From positions 1 through 64,000 of the forward strand of contig NZ_VWRQ01000021.1 of the NCBI RefSeq assembly GCF_008635795.1: a DNA stretch of 64,000 nucleotides, written 5' to 3'. Shown piece by piece: positions 24,286-31,208 of this stretch (its first letter is position 1; each line of letters starts with the position of its first letter). The notes under the pieces were generated by a model. That model saw nothing but the letters and a program-made list of their open reading frames with translations. It was not told the DNA's origin and made no database searches. This stretch comes from Paenibacillus tepidiphilus (GTDB taxonomy: Bacteria; Bacillota; Bacilli; Paenibacillales; Paenibacillaceae). Both the position numbers and the translations under genes were made by a program.

Positions 24286-24738
24286 CTAATACTGCCGCTT
24301 ATTGCCTTTCTTGACCTCTTCCCAATCGGCCTCCACATTGTGCCTGACCCGGGTCAGCAGTCCCATAAGCGCCTCCACTTCTTCCTCCGACAATCCCTTG
24401 AGCGCAACCTTGTCCGAATGCACCCCTTCTCTCTGCAAAAAAGGGTAGACTTCCTTCCCCTTATCCGTAGCGTACAGCCGCTTGATCTTCCGGTTATCCG
24501 GGTCGCTGCGCTTCTCGATCAACCCCTGCAGCTCCAGCTTCTGAACGGCCCGTGCTGCCGTGGTCCGGTCCACCTTGATCATCTCTGCCAGCTTCTCCTG
24601 AATAATACCCGGCTGTTCGCAGATGCGCACCAGATACAGATACTGCCCCCGTGTAAGCTCCACTTCCTTGAATTCGATGTTGCTGATGGAATCAAGCGCC
24701 CGGGCGATCATGCCGATCTCGCGCAATATTTCCTTCAT
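24286..24738 (-). CDS. MarR-family transcriptional regulator
   Basis: The 150-residue protein has a winged helix: LTRGQYLYLVRICEQPGIIQEKLAEMIKVDRTTAARAVQKLELQGLIEKRSDPDNRKIKRLYATDKG, with the wing DPDNRK. Start 24738 has GGAGGCC upstream. It is divergent from a GNAT gene, with a perfect TTGCAATTGCAA palindrome in the gap, so it probably represses itself and the GNAT/YczE operon. The ligand is unknown. Confidence 0.88.
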   Translation of the reverse strand: MKEILREIGMIARALDSISNIEFKEVELTRGQYLYLVRICEQPGIIQEKLAEMIKVDRTTAARAVQKLELQGLIEKRSDPDNRKIKRLYATDKGKEVYPFLQREGVHSDKVALKGLSEEEVEALMGLLTRVRHNVEADWEEVKKGNKRQY

Positions 24739-24766
24739 ATTCTGGCCTCCGCGCACTTTATTTTTG

Positions 24767-24778
24767 TTGCAATTGCAA
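24767..24778. promoter_or_regulatory. Putative MarR operator
   Basis: TTGCAATTGCAA is a perfect 12-bp palindrome in the 123-bp gap between the divergent marR and GNAT genes, 29 bp upstream of the marR start. MarR-family operators are typically dyads containing TTGC/GCAA half-sites. Confidence 0.55.
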
Positions 24779-24861
24779 TAATAATAGTGTAGCTTAGTTC
24801 ATACGGAAGTGCAAACCGGATTTGTCCCGTATTATCGCTCAGAAAGAAGGATTGGAACCCG

Positions 24862-25308
24862 TTGATTACAGTTAAACTGATTGACTCAGAAGAGCAGCTG
24901 CAGCAAGTATTTGATATTCGCAAAAAGGTGTTCGTCGAAGAGCAGGGCGTCCCGCTGGCGGATGAGTTCGACGAATTTGACCGGCTGGACGGGCGCTGCC
25001 GGCACCTGGTCGTCCATTATCAGGGGGAACCGGCTGCTACCGGTAGAATCCGGGAGGCTACGGGCTACGGCAAGCTGGAGCGGATCTGTGTCCTTAAGCC
25101 GTTCCGCAAGTATGGCCTGGGCAAAAGCGTAGTCGGCGCGCTGGAAGAAGCGGCCCGCTCGCAAGGCTGGCGGAAGCTGAAGCTGCACGGGCAGACCCAT
25201 GCCGCCGGCTTCTATGAGAAGCTCGGCTACTCCATTGCCTCTCCTGAATTCATGGAAGACGGCATCCCCCATTACGTGATGATGAAGGAGCTGGGTGATG
25301 CCAGGTAA
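24862..25308 (+). CDS. GNAT-family acetyltransferase, YjcF-like
   Basis: The 148-residue protein begins at TTG with GAAGGA upstream. The N-terminal VFDIRKKVFVEEQGVPLADEFDEFD is the hallmark of the YjcF/ElaA-like GNAT group. Motif A is LERICVLKPFRKYGLGKSVVGALEEAA and motif B HGQTHAAGFYEKLGY. The acceptor is unknown. It overlaps the following membrane-protein gene by about 11 nt, indicating coupled translation, and is probably controlled by the divergent MarR protein. Confidence 0.85.
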   Translation: MITVKLIDSEEQLQQVFDIRKKVFVEEQGVPLADEFDEFDRLDGRCRHLVVHYQGEPAATGRIREATGYGKLERICVLKPFRKYGLGKSVVGALEEAARSQGWRKLKLHGQTHAAGFYEKLGYSIASPEFMEDGIPHYVMMKELGDAR

Positions 25309-25921
25309 ACGTCTGCGCGGCGGCCTTTATGTATCGGGAATCCTGCTGCTGGCGCTCGGAATCGCCCTGACGATTCTCTCCGCACTGGGCACCTCCCCCT
25401 TCGATGCCCTGCTGGTCGGCCTCTCGCAGAGTGTCGGGCTGACCGTGGGCAGCTGGGAGATTGTGCTGGCTATGCTAATGCTGCTCGGCAATTCGCTGCT
25501 GGCACGCAGCCGGCCGCTGCTGCTCGGAGTCGTCACTTCGCTGATTACCGGGCTCGGCATCGATCTGTGGATGCTGCTGCTCGGCGATCTGGTGCAGCCT
25601 TCCGGTCTCGCCGGCAAGCTGATCTGTCTCGCGCTGGGTCTGGTGCTGATCGGACTCGGCACGGCCGTGTATCTGACCGCATCGTTCGCGCCGACCCCGC
25701 TGGATCATCTGATGCTGCTTCTCCAGCAGCAATACAAGCTTAGCCTGCTCTCCGCCAAGACCTTGATTTATGCGGTTTATCTGGCGCTGGCCTGGCTGTT
25801 CGGCGGCCCAATCGGCATCGGCACACTGGTGTCCGTCGCCATCGGCGGACCGCTGCTGCAGCTGTTCATGCCGCTGGTTCGCAAGCACATTGCAGGCCGG
25901 ACTGAGGAGGCGGCGGCGTGA
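25298..25921 (+). CDS. YczE/YyaS/YitT-family membrane protein
   Basis: The 207-residue protein has five or so hydrophobic segments and the family opening LYVSGILLLALGIALTILSALGTSPFDALLVGLSQ (G-x-x-P-[FW]-D). The family includes B. subtilis YczE, linked to surfactin production; its molecular role is unknown. AAGGAG seven bases before supports ATG 25298. The C-terminal KHIAGRTEEAAA begins a 54-bp unit that is repeated twice more after the stop codon, so the gene end has been duplicated. Confidence 0.75.
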   Translation: MPGKRLRGGLYVSGILLLALGIALTILSALGTSPFDALLVGLSQSVGLTVGSWEIVLAMLMLLGNSLLARSRPLLLGVVTSLITGLGIDLWMLLLGDLVQPSGLAGKLICLALGLVLIGLGTAVYLTASFAPTPLDHLMLLLQQQYKLSLLSAKTLIYAVYLALAWLFGGPIGIGTLVSVAIGGPLLQLFMPLVRKHIAGRTEEAAA

Positions 25922-26040
25922 ATGCCGAAGGCACACAAGCGCATTGCAGGCGTGACTGAAGCAGCGGCGGCGAAAATGCCGACGGTACGCAAGCGCATTG
26001 CTGGCGGGACTGAAGAAGGGGAGGCGTGAATGCCGACGGA
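25882..26040. repeat. 54-bp tandem repeat, almost three copies, at a gene 3' end
   Basis: Units begin CAAGC(A/G)CATTGC at 25882, 25936 and 25990, exactly 54 bp (18 codons) apart. The first unit encodes the C-terminal tail of the YczE-like protein and its TGA. The second has AAA in place of the TGA, and the third ends in TGA again. Confidence 0.85.
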
Positions 26041-26168
26041 CGGGGCAGCGCGTCCCGTTATTTACTTCTTTGAACGTTGGGCTGCTGAAATAGCGGGAAC
26101 ATTTCCCGTTGTTCCCTCATATGGAACCCTCTGCAATGGCGTGAAAACCCGGATACGGGCTATAGCGG

Positions 26169-26300
26169 GAAATCTGGACACGGGCTGGGGCGAGATCTGG
26201 ATACAAACTGCGGCGAGAAATCCGGACACGGGCTGGGGCGTGGTATCTGGATACAAGCTGCGGCGAAAAATCCGGACACGGGCTGCGTCCGGATTTTCAT
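26169..26300. repeat. 48-50-bp tandem repeat, about 2.5 copies
   Basis: Units start GAAATCYGGACACGGGCTG at 26169 and 26217, with a third from about 26267. They contain ATCTGGATACAAxCTGCGGCGA. A frame across them (26030-26401) has no SD and is not called a gene. Confidence 0.75.
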
Positions 26301-26346
26301 TTGCTCTCGAAGTAACAACCGCCTCTATCTGCAGCTCAAAGCTCCC

Positions 26347-26533
26347 CTTAGTGGAAAATCGCCAACTAATTTCGGGTTTTTCGAGATTTTACGGAGTCTA
26401 AGTGGAAATATGCAACCTAATTATTGGGTTTTGAGCCGTAGGCCTCAAAATCAATGAAATTAGTTTGCCGTTTTCCACTTAGACTTCTTTATGGCGCTCT
26501 CAGAGCCGAATTAGGTGGCGGAAATCCACTTAA
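26347..26533. repeat. Four degenerate 25-32-bp repeats in ++-- order
   Basis: Copies at 26347-26376 and 26397-26428 read (T/C)TTAGTGGAAA.. then CAAC.TAATT on the plus strand. Copies at 26456-26483 and 26508-26533 are the reverse complement (AATTAG.T..C...TCCACTTA). The set can fold as nested hairpins. It resembles dispersed intergenic repeats of Paenibacillus, which I infer from general familiarity only. Confidence 0.65.
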
Positions 26534-26580
26534 ATCTCTGGAGCATTGAACCACTCAACAGGGCCGGTGCTCTTAGGAAA

Positions 26581-26963
26581 GTTGTGAGCTGGGAAGTTGT
26601 GAGCTGGGAAGCTGGTGCATTGGTGCACCGGGAACCTGCCCCTGAAACGTTCCGCAGATAACTCGTATTAGCAGGCTCCCGCCGTATTCGAACCGCTGGA
26701 GTGGGGAGGAGACGGGCAGCAGGGAATGGGAAACCATTCCCCTATAGAAGTTCGGCAGCGACAAAACTCTTCCACCCTAACAATACATGGTACTGGCAAT
26801 TACAAAATCCCACCATTCCCCGAATAAAAAAGACATCAGCGCGGATCTTCACCATTCTCACCATACACTGCCGGAAGCGGCCCACCATTCCCCAAAAGAA
26901 GTTACAGCAGAACGTCATGTAAAGTCCGATAAACTAACTTAACTCATCAAGAATGAAACACAC
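26581..26963. other. Gene-free stretch with a 15-bp duplication
   Basis: GTTGTGAGCTGGGAA is duplicated head to tail at 26581-26610. The rest, up to the mtlD stop, holds scattered CACCATTCC words but no ORF with an SD, no clear terminator and no RNA gene that I can see. The whole gap from 25922 to 26963 is gene-free. Confidence 0.6.
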
Positions 26964-28430
26964 TTAATTATCCTTGTTATACGAATTTATCGGGAGATTT
27001 ATGGCGTGAGTATCGGTGTGAGTTTCGGCTTGAATATCTTCGTGAGTATCCGTGTGAGTTCCGACATGAGTATCGGCGTAAGTTCCAACATGAGTATCGG
27101 CGTGAGTTCCGACATGAGTATCGGCGTAAGTTCCAACATGAGTATCGGTGTGAGTTCCAGCGTGAGTTTCGGCGTAAGTTCCAGCGTGAGTTTCGGCGTG
27201 AGCTCCGACGTGTGTATCATCGTGAGTTTCGACCTGAGAATCAGCGTGAGTTTCGGCGTAACTTACCGCCTGATGTTTCCCCCCGGAAAGACGCAGATAT
27301 TCCCGGGCTATGGCCTCATGAAGCGGATGCTCCTGCGGCACGCCCAGCCGGCCGGCGATGACATGATGTATCCCCTTGCTTCCGATTTCCGCTTGCAGCT
27401 CCGCCGCCTCTGCGTCTCCGGGATGGGCATAAGCCAGCGCTGCGGCAATAGCCGAGATTAGGCCCGGCGTCTGCAAGCCCGCAGCATGCGCCAGCAAGGC
27501 GGGCCGGAGCAGACGGTCACCCGGCGCAAGCTTACGCAGCGGCGAACGGGCGACGCGTGCAACCGTATCGTGAACGTTAGGGTTGGCGAACCGTTCGAGA
27601 ATCCGCAGGGTGTACCGTTCGTGCGCAGCCCGGTCAAAGCCGTGTCTGTGCATCAAGAGCTCTCCCGTTTCCTGCAGCACTCCCCGCACGCGGGATGCTA
27701 CTTCCGCGTCGGCCATCGCTGCCTGGATACTGTCATGGCCCTTGAGATAGCCGAAATAGGCCGCACAGCAATGTCCGGTGTTGACCGTGAACAGCTTGCG
27801 CTCCAGATAGGCATCAAGCGAATCGACATAGTGGACCCCTTTGATCTCCTTGAAGCTGCCGAGCATGCCGCTGCGGGGAATCACCCATTCGCTGAAAGGC
27901 TCGACCAGGATCTCCAGCGGATCGGAATGAGCCTGCACGGGCACGATGCGGTCCACCATTACATTCGGGAAGGCCACGCAGGCATCGGCACGGCTGCGGA
28001 GGCGCGGCGGCAGATGACGGTAGACATGTCGCTTCAGCTGCTGGCCGCTGCCGACTCCGTTCTCACAGGCTATCACATGCAGCGGCAGAGGCGCTCCGCT
28101 GGCCGAAATCCGGTTCTCGATGCCCTGCGCAATGGCGCCGGCAATATCTTGGAGTGCCGTCAGTCCCACAGCCGTGGTGACAATTTCCGCAGCCGCCACC
28201 GCACGGGCGACGTTATCCGCGTCGCTCAGCTCAATGGCGGTCACATTTTCGACCATGTAACGGTCCCTGTTCTCATTAGCCAGCGTCACGGGATAACGGC
28301 CCCTCTTTTGCAGCGCGGCGATCCTCTGCTTATTCCTGCCGACAAAACAGACTCTATAACCGGAATTCGACAACATCGGTGCGATGAACCCGCGTCCGAT
28401 GTTGCCCGCTCCGAAATGAACGGCTCTCAA
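26964..28430 (-). CDS. mtlD: Mannitol-1-phosphate 5-dehydrogenase with (THxx)n tail
   Basis: The 488-residue protein starts at TTG 28430 (GGGGG upstream; LRAVHFGAGNIGRGF is the normal N terminus). The NAD loop GAGNIGRGF, the ACENGVGSG segment and the catalytic motif VNTGHCCAAYFGYLKG identify MtlD, which interconverts mannitol-1-phosphate and fructose-6-phosphate. The family is about 380 residues. Here roughly 90 extra C-terminal residues form 20 four-residue units of THxx type. No mannitol PTS gene is nearby. A HAD phosphatase precedes it by about 100 nt in the same operon, so mannitol synthesis is conceivable. Confidence 0.88.
   Translation of the reverse strand: MRAVHFGAGNIGRGFIAPMLSNSGYRVCFVGRNKQRIAALQKRGRYPVTLANENRDRYMVENVTAIELSDADNVARAVAAAEIVTTAVGLTALQDIAGAIAQGIENRISASGAPLPLHVIACENGVGSGQQLKRHVYRHLPPRLRSRADACVAFPNVMVDRIVPVQAHSDPLEILVEPFSEWVIPRSGMLGSFKEIKGVHYVDSLDAYLERKLFTVNTGHCCAAYFGYLKGHDSIQAAMADAEVASRVRGVLQETGELLMHRHGFDRAAHERYTLRILERFANPNVHDTVARVARSPLRKLAPGDRLLRPALLAHAAGLQTPGLISAIAAALAYAHPGDAEAAELQAEIGSKGIHHVIAGRLGVPQEHPLHEAIAREYLRLSGGKHQAVSYAETHADSQVETHDDTHVGAHAETHAGTYAETHAGTHTDTHVGTYADTHVGTHADTHVGTYADTHVGTHTDTHEDIQAETHTDTHAINLPINSYNKDN
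27003..27262 (-). repeat. 12-bp coding tandem repeat in mtlD
   Basis: About 21 units of 12 bp encode THxx (THAD, THVG, THAG, THTD; TYAD, AHAE and IQAE as variants). Part of the array shows a higher 24- and 48-bp order (THVG-TYAD-THVG-THAD). All changes are multiples of 3, so the frame stays open. Confidence 0.9.
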
Positions 28431-28529
28431 GCTGGTTTCCCCCTTCGTCAAGCATGGTCTGGGCATTACTGACGTACGCATAAGCTCACAGGTAATAACC
28501 GGGGATTCATTGAACCCCGCTGTGCTCTG

Positions 28530-29210
28530 CTACACCTGCACATCGCAGTTCTTGAAGCAGCTGCGGTCCATGACCGTTCCGAACTCCAGCAGCTCCAGGC
28601 TCTCGATCTGGCGGCGCGGCATATCAAATTCCAGAAACGATGTGATCGCATTGGGAATGACCACGCAGCCGATTCCGGCGGCAGCCGCAGCTCTCGCTCC
28701 GTTAGGCGAATCCTCGATAGCTACGGCTTCGTCCGGTCCGATGCCGAAGCAGGCCAGCACCTGGTTGTACAGCTCCGGATCAGGCTTCACCTTCGCCACA
28801 TCATCGGAGGTACGGATACACTCGAAATAGTCGCGGATACCCAGCAGCTCCAAATGCTTCTCCACCCATTCCAGCGACGAGCTTGACGCAAGCCCGATTC
28901 TGAGGCCGGCGGCGCGCGCCGAATCCAAGTAATGGCGAATGCCCGGCCGCATCGTCTCCAGCTCCATCAACTGGCTGTGTCTGCGGTGGACACCGGCCCG
29001 GAACTCCTCCCGGTCGATGGGCAGGCCCAGATCGGTCATCAGGTATTCATAGGGATTGAAGCTGTGCAGACTGGTGCCGATACATGCCGAGTACTGCTGC
29101 AGGGTCAGCTCTACGCCATGCGTATCATAGGCCTCGCGCATCGCCGTGTACCAGGCGGTTTCTGTGTCGATAATCGTTCCGTCAAAGTCAAAAATCAGTG
29201 CTTTGATCAT
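28530..29210 (-). CDS. HAD-superfamily phosphatase (beta-phosphoglucomutase-like)
   Basis: The 226-residue protein has motif I FDFDGTIIDTE (nucleophilic Asp and acid/base Asp), motif II GLASSSS, Lys in VAKVKPDPELY and motif IV AIEDSPNGARAA, with a helical cap between I and II. It acts on a small phosphorylated metabolite in the cytosol. It is the first gene of an operon with mtlD. Sugar-alcohol phosphatase (mannitol-1-P to mannitol) or beta-phosphoglucomutase-like activity are both possible; I cannot decide. Confidence 0.85.
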   Translation of the reverse strand: MIKALIFDFDGTIIDTETAWYTAMREAYDTHGVELTLQQYSACIGTSLHSFNPYEYLMTDLGLPIDREEFRAGVHRRHSQLMELETMRPGIRHYLDSARAAGLRIGLASSSSLEWVEKHLELLGIRDYFECIRTSDDVAKVKPDPELYNQVLACFGIGPDEAVAIEDSPNGARAAAAAGIGCVVIPNAITSFLEFDMPRRQIESLELLEFGTVMDRSCFKNCDVQV

Positions 29211-29306
29211 GAAATCATCTCCCTCATCGATGGGTCAGGCACGGCTTCTGTCCTTCCGGCAGTTCCGTGAGCCGGGAGCCCCGCCGGCCTGTCGTCCTTG
29301 TTATAA

Positions 29307-29336
29307 ACCATAGCAAAGCCCGGAAAGCGGCGTCAA
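29307..29336 (-). promoter_or_regulatory. Candidate SigA promoter of the HAD-mtlD operon
   Basis: On the minus strand TTGACG (29336-29331) and TATGGT (29312-29307) are 18 bp apart, about 100 bp upstream of the HAD gene. Confidence 0.4.
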
Positions 29337-29409
29337 GGCGGGCAGCTTGTCCAAACCGCCATGGATGCGGTTACAGAAGGCAGGCAGCAGCAGGCGCGGA
29401 TTACCTCCA

Positions 29410-29421
29410 GTAAGCGCTTAC
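29410..29421. promoter_or_regulatory. cre-like palindrome
   Basis: GTAAGCGCTTAC is a perfect palindrome equal to the core of the CcpA cre consensus (TGTAAGCGCTTACA), with mismatches only at the outermost positions. It lies about 75 bp upstream of the HAD-mtlD promoter and 200 bp upstream of the riboswitch promoter, so its target is uncertain. Confidence 0.4.
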
Positions 29422-29621
29422 CAATTGTTTCACAAAAAAGAGTCTCCCCCTCTTCAAAGCCTTGCCCCGCAAGCAATCAGCGGCTGACCGACCCAGTCTG
29501 CAGCTGCGGCCCTGCCGCAGTGTACAAATCAGGGTATAGACACTAGTCTGAAATTTTTTTCAACCTTCGCTTGGTCCATACCAAACCGTGCCTGAAGAAA
29601 ATTATGGCGGGAGATTAATCT

Positions 29622-29651
29622 TTGACTTTTCAAAAATGGCTGGGTTATACT
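29622..29651 (+). promoter_or_regulatory. SigA promoter of the riboswitch transcript
   Basis: TTGACT (29622-29627) and TATACT (29646-29651) are 18 bp apart. Transcription would start near 29658, exactly where the riboswitch aptamer begins. Confidence 0.7.
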
Positions 29652-29654
29652 GGA

Positions 29655-29785
29655 TTTACGCTTAATTTCCAGTCCTTCCGGGCCGGAAAGCGGGGGAACC
29701 AGTCTTTTGGGGCGAATCAGTGCGGAGTTCCGCATGTAGGGTACCATCTTACCCGAGTCCGTCAGCTAACCTCGTCAGCAGTGGA
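29655..29785 (+). promoter_or_regulatory. c-di-AMP riboswitch (ydaO/yuaA type)
   Basis: Conserved aptamer segments appear in the correct order: CGCTTAATTT, CGGGGGAACC, TTGGGGCGAATC, TAGGGTACC, TACCCGAGTCCGTCAGC and TAACCTCGTCAGC. The variable hairpin TGCGGAGTTCCGCA lies between the third and fourth. These match the ydaO (Rfam RF00379) consensus as I remember it. A Rho-independent terminator follows, so this is a typical off-switch at high c-di-AMP. It controls the KamA-like gene starting at 29934. Confidence 0.88.
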
Positions 29786-29817
29786 TGGGTCTGCTTTCTA
29801 TCAGGAAATTCATCGCC

Positions 29818-29847
29818 GAGACCCTTGCCCAGGGTCTCTTTGTGTTT
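29818..29847 (+). terminator. Riboswitch expression-platform terminator
   Basis: GAGACCC-TTGCCCA-GGGTCTC is followed by TTTGTGTTT. It lies 33 nt after the aptamer and 86 nt before the coding start, as expected for ligand-dependent termination. Confidence 0.85.
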
Positions 29848-29933
29848 GGATTCATGACCCTGCTGGCAACCATGTTGGCTGTGCAAGGCTCCCCTCCCGT
29901 GCGCAAAATTTGCGGCATAAGGAGAGATAAGAA

Positions 29934-31055
29934 GTGCAGAAGGTCAAGTACATAACGGATGTAACCAAGCTGGAGCAACTGCCAACTCACGAAATAGCAC
30001 AGCTAAAAAAAGTCGCCGACCGCTTTGATTTCCGGGTCAACGACTATTACCTGTCACTGATTGACTGGGAGGACCCCCATGATCCGATCCGCAGGCTCGT
30101 AATCCCGGGCGAAGGGGAGCTGCTGGAATACGGCTGCTGGGATGCCTCCGACGAAGAAAGCAATTACACCGTCCCCGGCTGCCAGCATAAGTACGGCACC
30201 ACCGCCCTCCTGGTCGTCTCCGAAATTTGCGGCGCCTATTGCCGCTATTGCTTCCGTAAACGCCTCTTCCGGGGCGAAGCCCAGGAAGCACAAACCGACG
30301 TATCTGCAGGCATCCGCTATATTGCAGCCCATCCCGAAATCAACAATGTGCTGCTCACCGGCGGAGATTCCCTGATGCTCTCCACACCCAAGCTCCGCTC
30401 CATCATTGAACAGCTGCGGGCCATCGACCATGTCCGGATCATCCGGCTAGGCTCGAAGCTGCCCGTGTTTAATCCCATGCGCATTTATCTGGACGATGCA
30501 CTGCTGGAGACGATCCGCACCTATTCCACTGCCGACAAGCGCATTTATGTCATGGCCCATATCGACCATCCGCGCGAGATTACCCCGCAGGCCCGGCAGG
30601 CTTTCACCGCGCTGCATGAAGCGGGCGCAATTGTCGTTAACCAGACGCCTGTGCTGAAGGGCATCAACGACGATCCCCGGGTGCTGGGCGAACTGCTGGA
30701 CCAATTATCCTGGGCTGGGGTCACGCCCTATTATTTCTTCATCAACCGGCCGATCGCCGGCAACCGCGATTTTGCCCTGCCGCTGGCGCAGGTATACCGG
30801 ATTGTGGAGGAAGCGAAGGCCCGCACTTCCGGACTCGGCAAACGGGTCCGCCTCTCGATGAGCCACGCCAGCGGTAAAATCGAGATACTCGCCATTGAGG
30901 ACGGCAAGGCCTATCTCAAGTACCATCAATCCAAAGCGGGAGAATACGGAAAATTCATGATCCTGGATTGCCCGCCGGATGCCGAGTGGTTCGACGACCT
31001 GCCGGGCAGCGAGAAATATACATCCCGCGGCATCAAGGTGCCTTTGCATAGCTGA
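29934..31055 (+). CDS. KamA-family radical SAM protein (lysine 2,3-aminomutase-like)
   Basis: The 373-residue protein starts at GTG with AAGGAGAG seven bases upstream. The radical SAM cluster motif is Cys99-x3-Cys103-x2-Cys106 (EICGAYCRYCFRKRLF), followed by NNVLLTGGDSLML, the SAM-binding GGD segment. PLP-enzyme features of lysine 2,3-aminomutase can be followed to PYYFFINRPIAGNRDF (LAM-like Y-x-Y/F-x-x-D/N region). It is shorter than classical KamA (about 410-470) and may lack the C-terminal arm. Beta-lysine or another beta-amino acid is a candidate product. No AblB acetyltransferase follows. Expression should be shut off by c-di-AMP. Confidence 0.82.
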   Translation: MQKVKYITDVTKLEQLPTHEIAQLKKVADRFDFRVNDYYLSLIDWEDPHDPIRRLVIPGEGELLEYGCWDASDEESNYTVPGCQHKYGTTALLVVSEICGAYCRYCFRKRLFRGEAQEAQTDVSAGIRYIAAHPEINNVLLTGGDSLMLSTPKLRSIIEQLRAIDHVRIIRLGSKLPVFNPMRIYLDDALLETIRTYSTADKRIYVMAHIDHPREITPQARQAFTALHEAGAIVVNQTPVLKGINDDPRVLGELLDQLSWAGVTPYYFFINRPIAGNRDFALPLAQVYRIVEEAKARTSGLGKRVRLSMSHASGKIEILAIEDGKAYLKYHQSKAGEYGKFMILDCPPDAEWFDDLPGSEKYTSRGIKVPLHS

Positions 31056-31162
31056 TACATGTACCGGGCCGGGCGGCGTGTTGGGGTAATTAGCTGACCG
31101 GGGGCAACGAAAACTAAAGCCCCAAGGTGCGGTCATAAGCCGGCCTGCACAGCAGCCAGGAA

Positions 31163-31191
31163 GCGGCGGCCACCGCACAAGTGGCCGCCGC
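31163..31191. terminator. Strong GC hairpin between convergent genes
   Basis: GCGGCGGCCAC pairs with GTGGCCGCCGC across a 7-nt loop. There is no T run, but the position just past the histidine kinase stop and after the KamA gene suggests transcription termination. Confidence 0.5.
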
Positions 31192-31208
31192 AGTGGCCGC
31201 ATCACGCT

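Noticed and set aside
26030..26401. 123-codon frame over the 48-bp repeats
   Set aside because: No suitable SD, built from repeats, no domain.
27003..27262. CRISPR-like array
   Set aside because: Units are 12 bp, contiguous without spacers, and lie in frame within mtlD; it is a coding microsatellite.
29775..29990. 71-codon minus-strand frame over the riboswitch terminator
   Set aside because: Runs antisense across the terminator and the KamA start; no SD.
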